DNA from: Polyangiaceae bacterium
Lineage (GTDB): Bacteria > Myxococcota_A > Polyangia > Polyangiales > Polyangiaceae
Assembly: GCA_025936045.1 (NCBI GenBank)
Contig: JAICUB010000008.1
Coordinates: forward strand, 117,389-181,388
Length of the DNA stretch: 64,000 nt
Direction: 5' to 3'
Every line of letters begins with the position of its first letter. Position 1 is the first letter of the stretch. Positions 24,952 through 34,223 of the stretch are shown here, one piece after another. The position numbers and the translations under genes are program-made. The notes beneath the pieces are model-generated. The model was not told where the DNA came from. It saw nothing but the letters and a program-made list of their open reading frames with translations, and ran no database searches.

Positions 24952-27900
24952 TCAGCTCGCCGCGCTCACGCAGGCGCCGAGCTCCTCGAGCGCTCTGGCC
25001 GCGAGCACGAGACCGTCGGCGGCCGCCTCATTCTCGAGCAGGCGCCGCGTGAGCCGTCCGTCGGGGCTCAGGCGATACGGCGAGCGTTTACGCGCCACGA
25101 GCTCGCGCACCTTCGTGGGGTCGAGCGGCGTGTCGTCGCGCAGGAGCAGGCTGACGCTCTTGGCCGTCGCCTCGCAGCCGAGCACGCGCAGCCGCCGGAG
25201 CTCGACCTTGAGTCGCATGAGCTCGACGAAGCGCTTGGCTTCGAGCGGCGGCGATCCGAAGCGATTTTCGAGCTCTTGCGCGAGATCGTCCACTTCCGCC
25301 TCGTCGGCTGCGCTCGCGAAACGCTTGTACAAAGAGAGCCGCACGCCGACCTCGGCCACGTACTCGGCCGCGAGCAGCGCCTCGACGTCGAAGTGGAGCT
25401 CGGGTTCCACCTCGTGCACCACGGTTTCACCGCGGAGCTCGCGCGATGCTTCCTCGAGCATGCGGCAGAAGAGCTCGAAACCGACGCTCGCGGCGAAACC
25501 GCTTTGCTCGGCGCCGAGAACGTCGCCCGCGCCGCGGAGCTCCATATCGAGCGTCGCGAGGTGAAAACCCGAGCCGAGCTCGCTGAAACGTTCGAGCGCC
25601 TCGAGCCGTTGGCGCGCCTCGTCCGAGAGCTGGCTCGGAGGCGGCACGAGCAGGTAGCAATACGCGCGCTCGCGTGCTCGACCGACGCGCCCGCGCAGCT
25701 GGTAGAGCTGCGAGAGGCCCAACATGTCCGCGCGATCGATGATGATGGTGTTCGCGCGCGGGATATCGAGGCCGCTCTCGATGATGGCGGTCGCGACGAG
25801 TACGTCGTAGTCGCCGCCGACGAAGCCGAGCATCGTGCGTTCGAGCACGTCTTCGGTGAGCTTGCCGTGAGCGACGGCGATGCGCGCGCCGGGCACGAGC
25901 GCGCCGAGGCGTTCGGCCCGCTCGTAGATGCCCTCGACGCGGTTATAAACGTAGAAAATCTGGCCCCCGCGAGCGAGCTCCTGCTCGACCGCCTCGCGCA
26001 CGAGCGTCGGATCGAACTGGCTCGTGATCGTGCGGATGGTGCGGCGATCGACGGGCGGGGTCGCGATGATCGACATGTCGCGCAGGCCGCCGACCGCGAG
26101 CTGGAGCGTGCGCGGAATCGGGGTCGCGCTCAGCGTGAGCACGTCGACGCTCGCGCGGATTTGCTTGATGCGCTCCTTGTGGCTGACACCGAAGCGCTGC
26201 TCCTCGTCCACGACGAGCAGGCCGAGGTTCTTGAAGTGCACGTCCTTCGAGAGCAGCCGGTGGGTGCCGATGACCACGTCGACGCCGCCCTCGCGTAGTC
26301 CCTTCACCGTTTCGACCGCTTCCGTTTTGCTCGAGAAGCGACTCAGAACGCGCACGTTGAGCGGCCAATCCGCGAATCGTTGCGAAAACGTCAGAAAATG
26401 CTGCTGCGCGAGCACCGTGGTCGGACACAAGACGGCGACCTGGCGCCCGCTCGTCGCCATGCGGAAGGCGGCCCGCAGAGCGACTTCCGTCTTGCCGAAG
26501 CCCACGTCGCCGCACACGAGCCGATCCATCACGCGCGTGTTCTCGAGGTCCTTCAGTACCTCGGAGATGGCCGCTGCTTGATCGCGCGTCTCTTCGAACG
26601 GGAAGCTCGCCTCGAACGTCGCGTAGTCGTCGTCCGCCGGCGGGATGGCCAGCTTCTCGAGCGCGGCGCGTTCGGCGTAAAGGCGCAAGAGCTCGTCCGC
26701 CATCTGCCGGACTCGCCGGGCGACGCTCGCTTTCGTCTTCGCGAAGGTTTGCCCGCCGAGCCGATCGAGCTTGGGGGCGCCTTCACTCCCCGAATATTTT
26801 TGGATCTGGTTCAGCCGATAAACCGGCAAAAAGAGCTTATCGTTGCCCGCGTACTCGACGACGATGAGCTCGAGCCCGACGCCGCCGACCTCGCGGCGCT
26901 CGAGGCCGACGTATTTTCCGATGCCGTGCTCCACGTGGACGACGAAGTCGCCCGGCGCGAGCGCACGTAAATCCTCGAGCAGCGCGCGGGTCGAGGTGCG
27001 GCGGGCCGGCGCTCTGAGCGCGCGCGGACCGAAAATCTCCTCGTCGGTGACGAGCACGAGCGCTTCGAGCGGCGCGAGGCAACCGCGACCGAGCGGCGCG
27101 ACGCGCACCTCCGTTTCGACGCCGCGATGCTTCAAGAGCAGCGCGATGCGATCGGCCTGGGTTGCCGTGCGCGCGACCGGCATGATCGCGAAACCGTGCT
27201 CTTTCCAGGCAGCGAAGCGTTCGATCAGCGGCTCGAGCGCGGCGTGCTTGCCGCGCGAGGTGCGTGCGAGCTTCATCGCGCGCCCGAGCTCCGAATGATC
27301 CTGCTGCGCAAGTGACGGTGCGTCGGCGGGCGCCGTCTCGAGCTTGCTCACGAGGTCCGTCGCGCCGGCGCCGACGATGCCGCTGCGATGCGCTCCCACC
27401 CATACGCGCGCGGCCAGCTCCCCTTCGAGCTCCGCCAGGTCGGCGTAGAGTCTCGCGACGGGAAAATGCGGCACGACGCCGCGTGCCGCCTCGGCCGTCG
27501 CCGCTTGCTCGAGCTCTTGCACGAGCGCGCGCGCGACCGCGACGGGATCGTCGAACACGACCGCGGCCCCGGGCGGCAAATACGAGAGCAGCGGCACGAG
27601 CTCGTAAAACGCGGGCAAATAGCCGTCGCTACCGAAAAACGAGCGCCCGAACGCGAGGTCGTCGATGAGAGCGCGCGCCTTGGTCGACGGGTAGCTCGCG
27701 TCGTCGCACAACGTGCGCAGGGCGCCGCGCGCGCGGTCGACCGTTTCGGGATCGAGGATGGCTTCACGCGCGGGCGGTAGCCACACGGCCTCGTCTTCTT
27801 GGGTGGTGCGCTGCGTGTCCGGATCGAAGCGCTTCAGCGAGAGCACGAGGTCGCCGAAGAGCTCGGCGCGCAGCGGCTGGCCGAGGTTCGCGGGCCAGAT

Positions 27901-28539
27901 GTCCAGCACACCGCCGCGCACCGCGAAACTGCCGGGGTCTTCCACGACGGGAGCGCGCAAGTAGCCGCTGGCCGTGAGCGCGTGAGCGGCGCGTTCGACG
28001 TCGAGCTCGCCGTTTTTGGCAAGCTCGAACCCCGCGCGCACGAGAGCCTCCGGCGGCGCGGTACGGCGGAGCAAGCCGGACGGAGTCGTCACCGCCGTGC
28101 GCCAGGGCAGCCCTTTCGCCATCGTGAAGAGCGCGGCGGCGCGCTGCATCCCTTGCCGGCGATCGGGATGCACGTCGGCGTACGGGCTCGTCTCGCTGGT
28201 CGAAATGAGAAGCGGCGCAGCGTCGCCCGCCGGCGCGCTACCGTGAGGCAGCCCGAGGACTGCCAACGCCTTCAGGTCCTCGACCGCGCGCTCTGCCGTC
28301 TCTTGCGACGAGGCGACGTAGAGCACGTGCGTGGCTCCTGCGGCGAGCAGAGCGCGGGCGAACAGCGCGGTCCCCGAGCCCGCCGCTCCGACGACGGCAA
28401 AGCCACCGCGCGTTGCGACGGCCTCGCGCGCGGCCTCGGCGACGCGCACGAGGCGCCGGTCGCTCGGAAGCTCGAGCGGCGGCGGCGAGGTTGCCTCTTC
28501 GGGTAAGCCGGCGTTGCGGTCGGTCTCGGCTTCGGACAT
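24952..28539 (-). CDS. mfd: transcription-repair coupling factor
   Basis: Mfd is a DNA translocase that removes RNA polymerase stalled at lesions and recruits UvrA. The 1195 residues cover all the expected parts: a UvrB-like N-terminal module (GSGTALFARALLAAGATHVLYV region), the RNA-polymerase-interaction domain (GDFVVHVEHGIGKYVGLERR), helicase motif I VCGDVGFGKTEVALRAAF, DEEQ box LVVDEEQRFGVSHKERIKQ, TATPIPRTLQLA-type text, motif VI QLRGRVGRARERAYCYL, and the C-terminal TRCF domain. The ATG at 28539 is well placed. It appears monocistronic. Confidence 0.96.
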   Translation of the reverse strand: MSEAETDRNAGLPEEATSPPPLELPSDRRLVRVAEAAREAVATRGGFAVVGAAGSGTALFARALLAAGATHVLYVASSQETAERAVEDLKALAVLGLPHGSAPAGDAAPLLISTSETSPYADVHPDRRQGMQRAAALFTMAKGLPWRTAVTTPSGLLRRTAPPEALVRAGFELAKNGELDVERAAHALTASGYLRAPVVEDPGSFAVRGGVLDIWPANLGQPLRAELFGDLVLSLKRFDPDTQRTTQEDEAVWLPPAREAILDPETVDRARGALRTLCDDASYPSTKARALIDDLAFGRSFFGSDGYLPAFYELVPLLSYLPPGAAVVFDDPVAVARALVQELEQAATAEAARGVVPHFPVARLYADLAELEGELAARVWVGAHRSGIVGAGATDLVSKLETAPADAPSLAQQDHSELGRAMKLARTSRGKHAALEPLIERFAAWKEHGFAIMPVARTATQADRIALLLKHRGVETEVRVAPLGRGCLAPLEALVLVTDEEIFGPRALRAPARRTSTRALLEDLRALAPGDFVVHVEHGIGKYVGLERREVGGVGLELIVVEYAGNDKLFLPVYRLNQIQKYSGSEGAPKLDRLGGQTFAKTKASVARRVRQMADELLRLYAERAALEKLAIPPADDDYATFEASFPFEETRDQAAAISEVLKDLENTRVMDRLVCGDVGFGKTEVALRAAFRMATSGRQVAVLCPTTVLAQQHFLTFSQRFADWPLNVRVLSRFSSKTEAVETVKGLREGGVDVVIGTHRLLSKDVHFKNLGLLVVDEEQRFGVSHKERIKQIRASVDVLTLSATPIPRTLQLAVGGLRDMSIIATPPVDRRTIRTITSQFDPTLVREAVEQELARGGQIFYVYNRVEGIYERAERLGALVPGARIAVAHGKLTEDVLERTMLGFVGGDYDVLVATAIIESGLDIPRANTIIIDRADMLGLSQLYQLRGRVGRARERAYCYLLVPPPSQLSDEARQRLEALERFSELGSGFHLATLDMELRGAGDVLGAEQSGFAASVGFELFCRMLEEASRELRGETVVHEVEPELHFDVEALLAAEYVAEVGVRLSLYKRFASAADEAEVDDLAQELENRFGSPPLEAKRFVELMRLKVELRRLRVLGCEATAKSVSLLLRDDTPLDPTKVRELVARKRSPYRLSPDGRLTRRLLENEAAADGLVLAARALEELGACVSAAS

Positions 28540-28610
28540 CGGGTCGAGCCCGGCGATCTAATACAACTCGGCCGATCGACTAGTACCCGGGCGCGGGACC
28601 TCCGCGGCGG

Positions 28611-29549
28611 CTAGGGATTCTGGTCCGGCAGCTGCTCCCGAGCCGCCAGGAGGTGATTCTTGGCGCGGAGCGTCCATGGGCCGTCCGGGTGTGCGGCAAG
28701 ATGAGCTCGGAAAGCGTCGGCCGACGCCTCGTACGCCCCCGCGCGGAAGAACAGCACGCCGCGCGCAAACATGGCCGGAAAATCGTGATCGAGGGCCTCC
28801 GCGGCAGCGACGTAACCGAGCTCGTGCCGGGCCCGCTCTTGCGCGGTTGCGCCGGACGGATGGCGTAAAAGGAGCGCGTAGCGTTCGCGAAGCTCGTCCT
28901 CGCTGTCTGCGAAGGGCGGCGCGGCGCCGAGCCCCGTGAGCTCGTTCCAGCGCATGCGGAACAAGAGAGCGCGCTCTTCGTCTTCGAGCACGAGCTTTTG
29001 CCCGACGAGCCACGCGCTCCGGCGCGCAAGGTCTGCGAAATCGCCGCCGAGCTCGGTGAGCTCCGTGCCGGCCTTGCCGGTCTGCTCCCACTCGTGCGTC
29101 GCCTGCACGAAGAGCTCCGTTTGAACGGCCCTGAGCGCGAGCAGCGGCCGCCCTGCGTCTTCACGCAGCTCGGCCTTGGCGAGCGAACGGAGCGCGCTGA
29201 GCAGACGCGGCGCATCGGCGCTCTTGTGCGCCACCGCCCCACCGAAGCGCCTCAGTGCTTCGCCCACGGATCGGGCGGCGAACGAAAGCCCTTTCTCGCG
29301 CACCTCCTGCATCCGTGCGCGATCGTCCGCGCGGGCTCGCGCGAGCGTCGAGTGGTGCGGCTCCGGCAGCGGCAAGACGAGCGGTTCCGTCGCGCGCGGC
29401 GCCGCGAGAAGCGCCGCGACGACCACGAGTGCGACACCCACGCCGGCGGGCGCCATCGCGTCGAAATGACGCGCTCGCCGTCCGGCCGCGCCTTGCTTGA
29501 CACGCTCTACGATTCGCTGAAGAGTCGTTGTTGGTCCGCCTGCGCGCAT
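28611..29549 (-). CDS. single-pass membrane protein with TPR-like helical repeats
   Basis: I do not recognise a named family. MRAGGPTTTLQRIVERVKQG begins the protein (the track start is 11 codons upstream and would overlap the divergent PilZ gene). A hydrophobic segment (VGVALVVVAALLAAP) anchors it. The remainder is helical, with TPR-like pairs such as ALDHDFPAMFARGVLFFRAGAYEASADAFRAHLA near the C terminus. This resembles periplasmic tetratricopeptide scaffolds. It lies 70 bp upstream of mfd on the same strand, with no evident functional link. Confidence 0.65.
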   Translation of the reverse strand: MRAGGPTTTLQRIVERVKQGAAGRRARHFDAMAPAGVGVALVVVAALLAAPRATEPLVLPLPEPHHSTLARARADDRARMQEVREKGLSFAARSVGEALRRFGGAVAHKSADAPRLLSALRSLAKAELREDAGRPLLALRAVQTELFVQATHEWEQTGKAGTELTELGGDFADLARRSAWLVGQKLVLEDEERALLFRMRWNELTGLGAAPPFADSEDELRERYALLLRHPSGATAQERARHELGYVAAAEALDHDFPAMFARGVLFFRAGAYEASADAFRAHLAAHPDGPWTLRAKNHLLAAREQLPDQNP

Positions 29550-29571
29550 CGCACCGCCGCTCGAGGTTAGC

Positions 29572-29877
29572 TTGGTCGACAAACGCCTTCACGCCAGAGT
29601 CCCGATCGACGCCACGCTCGTTTGCGAATATGCGGCGGGGAGGAGCTTCGCCGTGTACGCAAAGGACATCAGCGTCGGCGGCATGTACCTCGACGCGCCC
29701 GAGCAGCCGGCGTTCGGTACCAACGTGACGGTGGTGGGGCTCCTGCCGGGCGCGAAGAAAGAGCTGCGCTTGCCCGCCGTGGTTCGCTGGACGAAGCCCG
29801 GCGGGTTCGGAGTGCAGTTCGGTCTGCTCGGCGCTATGGAAACGCACGTCATCAGCGAGTTGATGAAAACCCGTTAG
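29572..29877 (+). CDS. PilZ domain protein (c-di-GMP binding)
   Basis: This single PilZ domain of 101 residues carries the two c-di-GMP motifs: RLHARVPID (RxxxR) and KDISVGGMYLDAP (the D/NxSxxG motif), then VVRWTKPGGFGVQFGLL. The start is a TTG at 29572, close to the RxxxR. It precedes the SCP2-like gene by 16 bp on the same strand, with a GGAGG ribosome site at the junction, so both are likely co-expressed. As a one-domain PilZ it probably acts as an adaptor. The window also encodes an HD-GYP protein that could lower c-di-GMP. Confidence 0.87.
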   Translation: MVDKRLHARVPIDATLVCEYAAGRSFAVYAKDISVGGMYLDAPEQPAFGTNVTVVGLLPGAKKELRLPAVVRWTKPGGFGVQFGLLGAMETHVISELMKTR

Positions 29878-29893
29878 CCGGAGGCACCGGTCC

Positions 29894-30484
29894 ATGAGCG
29901 AGATTCCGCGCTCCCCGGAGCGCTTCTTCGGAGAATACGTGCCCGCCGAGCTCGCGCGGCTCGCGGCGTCGCTCGGCACACTGTCGTCCGTGGGCGCGGT
30001 GGTATTCGACGTCGGCGCCGCAGGCGCCTGGTCCCTGCGGCTCGAGGGCGGCGCGCCCAGCGTGCGGGGCGGCATCGACGCGGATCCGCTCGTGCGCGTG
30101 ACGCTCGCGGCAACCGACTTCGAGGCGATCATCGTCGAGGGCGCCGAGAGGATCGGCGGGAACGACGCGTCCGGCCGGGAGCTCGTCGCGGCGCGCGTGC
30201 TCACGGTCGACGCCGACCGCGCGCGCATGTTGCGCGAGGCACCCGGTTCGGTGACGCTGCGACTGAAGTCGGCCGCCGGCTCCGAGCATCGCCTGACGGT
30301 GACCCTCGGCGGCGCGCAGCCGAAACTCGACGCGCCCGATTGCGAAGTCGAATGTGCGCTCGAAGACTTTTGGGCGCTGCAGGGCGGTCAGAAGAACGCC
30401 TTCGAGCTCCTGATGGACGGCAAGCTCAAGATGAGCGGCAAGGTCGAGCTCGCGATGGCGCTCGCGGCGGCTCTCGGCGGCTGA
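29894..30484 (+). CDS. SCP2 sterol-carrier-like domain protein
   Basis: The 196 residues contain a C-terminal SCP2-like fold: CEVECALEDFWALQGGQKNAFELLMDGKLKMSGKVELAMALAAAL, where the DGKLKMSGKVELAM segment is the most diagnostic part. The N-terminal half repeats a similar pattern (LRLEGGAPSVRGGIDADPLVRVTL) and may be a second, diverged copy. SCP2 domains bind lipids, and bacterial members often accompany lipid or ubiquinone metabolism. GGAGG nine bases before the ATG supports this start. It is probably cotranscribed with the PilZ gene and converges on the AIR-synthase-related gene. Confidence 0.72.
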   Translation: MSEIPRSPERFFGEYVPAELARLAASLGTLSSVGAVVFDVGAAGAWSLRLEGGAPSVRGGIDADPLVRVTLAATDFEAIIVEGAERIGGNDASGRELVAARVLTVDADRARMLREAPGSVTLRLKSAAGSEHRLTVTLGGAQPKLDAPDCEVECALEDFWALQGGQKNAFELLMDGKLKMSGKVELAMALAAALGG

Positions 30485-30487
30485 GCT

Positions 30488-31609
30488 TCAGCGGATCGCG
30501 AGCGATTCGCCGTCGTAGCGGATGTCGAGCGGCTCGATCACGACGCGCCGCGCTCCCGCTTCGACGCGCCCTGCGTCGAGCAGCGTCCAGCCGCCGCGGG
30601 TTGCGCTGGCGAGCGCGCGCGGCACGGCCGCCTTCGGTACGTACAGCGCGAACCCCGCGCCCATGTTGAACGTGCCGTACGCCTCGTTCTCGTCGATGCC
30701 CGCCACCTCGACCAGGTACTTCAGCACGGGCGGCACCTCGGGGATCGCTTCGATCACGTACGAAAGCTCGAGGCTCGCGCGCATCAGCTTGCGCCAGCCG
30801 TGACCGGTGACGTGCGCGGCGTAGTGAAGCTCGACGCCGTCGTCGAGCAGCGCTTCGACGAGCCGGCCGTAGAGCGGCGTCGGATCGAGCAGCGCTTCAC
30901 CGAACGAGCGCGACCGCGGATCGCCCGGCAGCGGCGTCGCGTAGCCATCCGGCAGAAATTCCGCCACTTTGCGTGCAAGCGTCAGGCCGTTCGTGTGGAT
31001 GCCCACGGCCGGCGCGATCAGGATGCTGTCACCCGCTTCGACACGCGAGCCGAGCAAGAGCTCGTTCTTGTTCGCGATCACTCCGATGGCGGAGCCGCCG
31101 AGCACCACGGTGCCCGGATCGATCATGGACTTGAGCACTTGCGTCTCACCGCCGCCCCACGAGCAGTGCGCTTCCTTGCAGGCGGCGCCCCAACCGAGCG
31201 TGAGATCGGCCATGCGCTCTTCGTTCGCGAACCAATCCGAGCTGCCGGCTCCCCAATACGCCGTGAGACATAGCGGTCGCGCGCCGACGGTGACGAGGTC
31301 GTTCAGGATGGTCGCGACGGTATCGTGCGCGACGGCGTCGTAGAACGTGCGCCCGAGCGCCGGCCCGACCGCGTCCGCCACCAGGTTTTTCGTGCCGAGC
31401 GCCTCCGTTACGGTCGCCAGGTAGCGATCCCCGAGGTCGACGACGTACGCGCTTTCCCCGCGGCTCGCGGCGATTTCACGCGCCCCGCGCAGCAAGAGCT
31501 CGCCTGCGGTCGCGGCAGCGGTGCGCTGCGCGAGGAGCTTTCCTGGGTCGATGACGCCGTAGTCGACGCCGGCTTTGGCGTAACCGTCACGGATTGAGTG
31601 GGGCAGCAC
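30488..31609 (-). CDS. AIR synthase (PurM)-related protein
   Basis: This is a PurM/ThiL/HypE superfamily ATP-binding protein. It has the Gly-rich DGYAKAGVDYGVID start, LGTKNLVADAV, FYDAVAHDTVATILNDLVTVGARPL, CSWGGGETQVL, GIHTNGLTLAR and the C-terminal NMGAGFALYVP. Order and spacing follow PurM, which closes FGAM to AIR in purine synthesis, but the sequence belongs to a variant group with extra N-terminal residues, so true PurM activity is likely rather than certain. The start is GTG 31609, four bases after the tolB stop, suggesting it is the last gene of the tol-pal operon. Confidence 0.8.
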   Translation of the reverse strand: MLPHSIRDGYAKAGVDYGVIDPGKLLAQRTAAATAGELLLRGAREIAASRGESAYVVDLGDRYLATVTEALGTKNLVADAVGPALGRTFYDAVAHDTVATILNDLVTVGARPLCLTAYWGAGSSDWFANEERMADLTLGWGAACKEAHCSWGGGETQVLKSMIDPGTVVLGGSAIGVIANKNELLLGSRVEAGDSILIAPAVGIHTNGLTLARKVAEFLPDGYATPLPGDPRSRSFGEALLDPTPLYGRLVEALLDDGVELHYAAHVTGHGWRKLMRASLELSYVIEAIPEVPPVLKYLVEVAGIDENEAYGTFNMGAGFALYVPKAAVPRALASATRGGWTLLDAGRVEAGARRVVIEPLDIRYDGESLAIR

Positions 31610-31613
31610 GATC

Positions 31614-32975
31614 TTACTTTGCGGGTGGGAGCGCGGCCCAGCGCAGCGACTCGCCGATCTTCGACGTGAGGAGCTGAGTCGTGTAGCGCTTGAGCGACAT
31701 CATGTAGATGCCGGGCTGGCTCTTACGGGTCGAGAAGAACGCGAGCAAGCGGCCGTCGGGGCTGCACGCCGGGTAGGTGTTCGAACCCTGGCCCTGCGTG
31801 AGGCGGGCCATGCCGCGGCCCTGGTCGTCCGACATGACGAGGTCGCGCCGGTCGTTGCCGACGCCGACGGAGTAAACGAGCTTGACGCCGTCTTCCGTGT
31901 CGCAAAAAGTGGGGCCCGACGCGCCGAAGCCGGCCGGCGAGACGGCTTTGCCGTCCACGTACACGCGCTGCGAGCCGTGCGTCGGATCGCCGCCGATCCA
32001 CGCGAGCTTGCCGGTCGGGCTGAACACGGGGTGCGTCGCGAGCTCGGTGGACGTCGACGCTTTGGTCATCCCGCTGCCGTCCGCCAGCCCGACGTAGATC
32101 GAGCTCTTGCCGCCTTCGGCGACGGCGACGGCCATCTTCGAGTAGTCCTTGCTGAACGCGACGGCATAGATGGACGTCGTGAACGACAGCTTCACGGGCG
32201 TGATCGCCTTGCCCTGCAGCTCGAACAGCTGGAACGGCTGGTAGTCGTGGCTGCTCTCGAAGAAGAGCGAACCGTTCGGCCCCCACATCGGCGCGACCGC
32301 GAAGTCGGACGGGTCCGTCAGCGGCTCGAGCCCCTGGCCGTCGGCGTCGAGCCGGAAGATGCGCTGGTTTTTCGTCCAGCGCGCCGCGAACGCGAGCTGG
32401 CTCGCGAATCCGCCGGGCCGCCCGGTGAGCGCTCCGAGGAGCGCGTCCGTGATGCGATGCGCGGTCACGCGCACGTCGGCCTTATCGACCGTGATTTTCT
32501 TCGAGTAGACGGGGTCTTTCCCGACGTTCAGAAAGTACGCGAGCCCGAAGACTTCCGCTTTGCTTCCGTGCGGTCGCGCGGCGACCTTCACGATGGCTTC
32601 GGCGCCGAGGTTCTGCCATGCGGGCACGTCCACCGCATCGTCGAAGGAGTAGAGCCCCATCGGCGCCTTGTTGTCGGGGATGAGCTCGAACATGCCGGTG
32701 AGCTCGATGTCGCGCCGCACCACCGAGCGCACGATCACGTCTTCGATGTCCGCGGAGAGCGACGGCAGGATCGCGATGCGCGGCAGCTTGTCTTCCTTGT
32801 GACCGGTGACGATGAGCTCGCCGAGCGCGGTCTCGCTCGCGGATGGGTTGCCCGCGGGAGCGGAGGCCGGATCGGGCGGGGGCGCGGGTTGAGCCGACAC
32901 GCTGCGCGAGACCGTGAATCCGAGGACGAGCGCGAGCACCGTGAGCCACTGCAAGTAAGCGGACTTCATTTGCAT
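31614..32975 (-). CDS. tolB: Tol-Pal system periplasmic protein TolB
   Basis: A signal peptide (LTVLALVLGFTVSRSVSAQP) leads to a Pro-rich stretch, a TolB N-terminal alpha/beta domain (VVRRDIELTGMFELIPDNKAP) and a six-bladed beta-propeller with PD40/WD40-like repeats (FRLDADGQGLEPLTDPSD, MWGPNGSLFFES, NTYPACSPDGRLLAFFS). TolB bridges Pal and the Tol inner-membrane complex during envelope constriction. Two ATGs are possible. The one at 32975 has GGGGAG eight to nine bases upstream and is preferred over the one two codons later, which overlaps the tolA stop as ATGA. Confidence 0.92.
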   Translation of the reverse strand: MQMKSAYLQWLTVLALVLGFTVSRSVSAQPAPPPDPASAPAGNPSASETALGELIVTGHKEDKLPRIAILPSLSADIEDVIVRSVVRRDIELTGMFELIPDNKAPMGLYSFDDAVDVPAWQNLGAEAIVKVAARPHGSKAEVFGLAYFLNVGKDPVYSKKITVDKADVRVTAHRITDALLGALTGRPGGFASQLAFAARWTKNQRIFRLDADGQGLEPLTDPSDFAVAPMWGPNGSLFFESSHDYQPFQLFELQGKAITPVKLSFTTSIYAVAFSKDYSKMAVAVAEGGKSSIYVGLADGSGMTKASTSTELATHPVFSPTGKLAWIGGDPTHGSQRVYVDGKAVSPAGFGASGPTFCDTEDGVKLVYSVGVGNDRRDLVMSDDQGRGMARLTQGQGSNTYPACSPDGRLLAFFSTRKSQPGIYMMSLKRYTTQLLTSKIGESLRWAALPPAK

Positions 32976-33793
32976 TCGTTGTCTCTCCCCGAGAAGGTGA
33001 TGGGTAGGCTCGACCCCAAAATGTCGGGGTAAAGGGGCGGCGGAGGCGGGAGCTCGGCGCCCACCGCGCCTTGCATCGTGCTCTGTGCGCGCTGATCGAA
33101 GACCGCGTTCCCGCTTTGCTTGCGCGTGGAGAAGCCGGCAACGGTGCGATCGCCTCCGATGTTGGCAGTGAACGACGAGCGGAGCTTCGTGAGCTCCTCG
33201 CACGGGATTTCTTCCTTGCTCGGCGACTTGAACCGAGCGTTGAACCACGCGACGAGCTTTGCCTGATATTGCGAGACGGCGCGGGCCTTCAACGGATCGG
33301 CCTCCGTGCCTTCTTTCACGCCGTCGGCTGCGCCTTCCCCGGTGGCCGTGGGGGCGGCAGCGTCCGGCTGTTCTTTCAGAACCTGATCGACCTGCTTGGC
33401 GACCTCGGCATCGGGCGGGGGCGGGGGGCCCGCGTCGGGTTTCGCGAGCGGGCTCGTCGGGATCGCGTCGGGCGTCTTTGCGGCCTTGGGGGACGGCGCG
33501 CTCTTCTCCTCGACGCGCTTCACGGGCGGCGCCTTCTTCCACATGTCGGGAAGCTTCGACTTGACCTTCTTGCCGCCGAGCTTGAGCAGCGGCGTCTCGT
33601 CGAGGACGGGCGTCACCGAGATCGGAATCGGCTCCGGCGGCGGCGCTTCGTGCGCCACGATGTGCGCTCTGTTCGCGCCGGCGGCGACCGCGAGCGCGAA
33701 AAGGCCGGCCTCTATGACCGCGGTGCCCGCGCCCGCGAACATCACGTCGCGCGGCGTGAACGCGCTCAGACCCCCGGGCGAGGAGCGCGTCAT
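32966..33793 (-). CDS. tolA: TolA/TonB-like energy transducer
   Basis: An N-terminal membrane segment (FAGAGTAVIEAGLFALAVAAG) is followed by a Pro/Lys/Ala-rich spacer (PPPPPDAEVAKQ) and a C-terminal TonB/TolA domain with AVSQYQAKLVAWFNARFKSP, LRSSFTANIGGDRTVAGF and two Cys. It would couple proton flow through TolQR to TolB/Pal. The spacer is shorter than in enterobacterial TolA, as in many deltaproteobacteria. Position between tolR and tolB, with overlap into tolB, supports TolA rather than a nutrient TonB. Confidence 0.85.
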   Translation of the reverse strand: MTRSSPGGLSAFTPRDVMFAGAGTAVIEAGLFALAVAAGANRAHIVAHEAPPPEPIPISVTPVLDETPLLKLGGKKVKSKLPDMWKKAPPVKRVEEKSAPSPKAAKTPDAIPTSPLAKPDAGPPPPPDAEVAKQVDQVLKEQPDAAAPTATGEGAADGVKEGTEADPLKARAVSQYQAKLVAWFNARFKSPSKEEIPCEELTKLRSSFTANIGGDRTVAGFSTRKQSGNAVFDQRAQSTMQGAVGAELPPPPPLYPDILGSSLPITFSGRDNECK

Positions 33794-33800
33794 GGCGTCA

Positions 33801-34220
33801 CTACTTCTCTTCCTCGACCTCGGGTTCGACGAGGAGATTCAGCGACTCGACACCGCTGTTGCGCGCCGCCGCGACCACCGTCGCGACGACGCCGTAACGC
33901 GCGTTCTTGTCCGCGCGGATGTAGAGCTCGCGCTCCTTTTGCACGCGCGGGTTGTCCTTGAGCGCTTGATCGATGTGGCTCGTCACGTCCTCTTCGCCGA
34001 AGAGGATCTTCTCCTCTTTGGTGATCGAGATGAGTAGACGCGCGTCTTTGACCGGGGTCTGCGCGGCTTTGACCTCCGGCAAATCGATGCGCAGGCCCGT
34101 CGTGAGCAGCGGCGCCGTCACCATGAACACGATGAGCAACACGAGCATCACGTCGACGAGCGGCGTGACGTTGATGTCGCGAAAGCCTCGCCGGCGGCCC
34201 GAGCCGACCGAGAGCCCCAC
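33801..34220 (-). CDS. tolR: TolR/ExbD biopolymer transport protein
   Basis: This 139-residue protein has one transmembrane helix, VTPLVDVMLVLLIVFMVTAP, containing the proton-conducting Asp. A periplasmic domain follows (IDLPEVKAAQTP, ELYIRADKNARYGVVATVVAAAR, SLNLLVEPE), normal for the ExbD/TolR family. It starts three bases after the tolQ stop, so coupling is tight. Context with tolB and pal makes TolR the right name. Confidence 0.93.
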   Translation of the reverse strand: MGLSVGSGRRRGFRDINVTPLVDVMLVLLIVFMVTAPLLTTGLRIDLPEVKAAQTPVKDARLLISITKEEKILFGEEDVTSHIDQALKDNPRVQKERELYIRADKNARYGVVATVVAAARNSGVESLNLLVEPEVEEEK

Positions 34221-34223
34221 CGC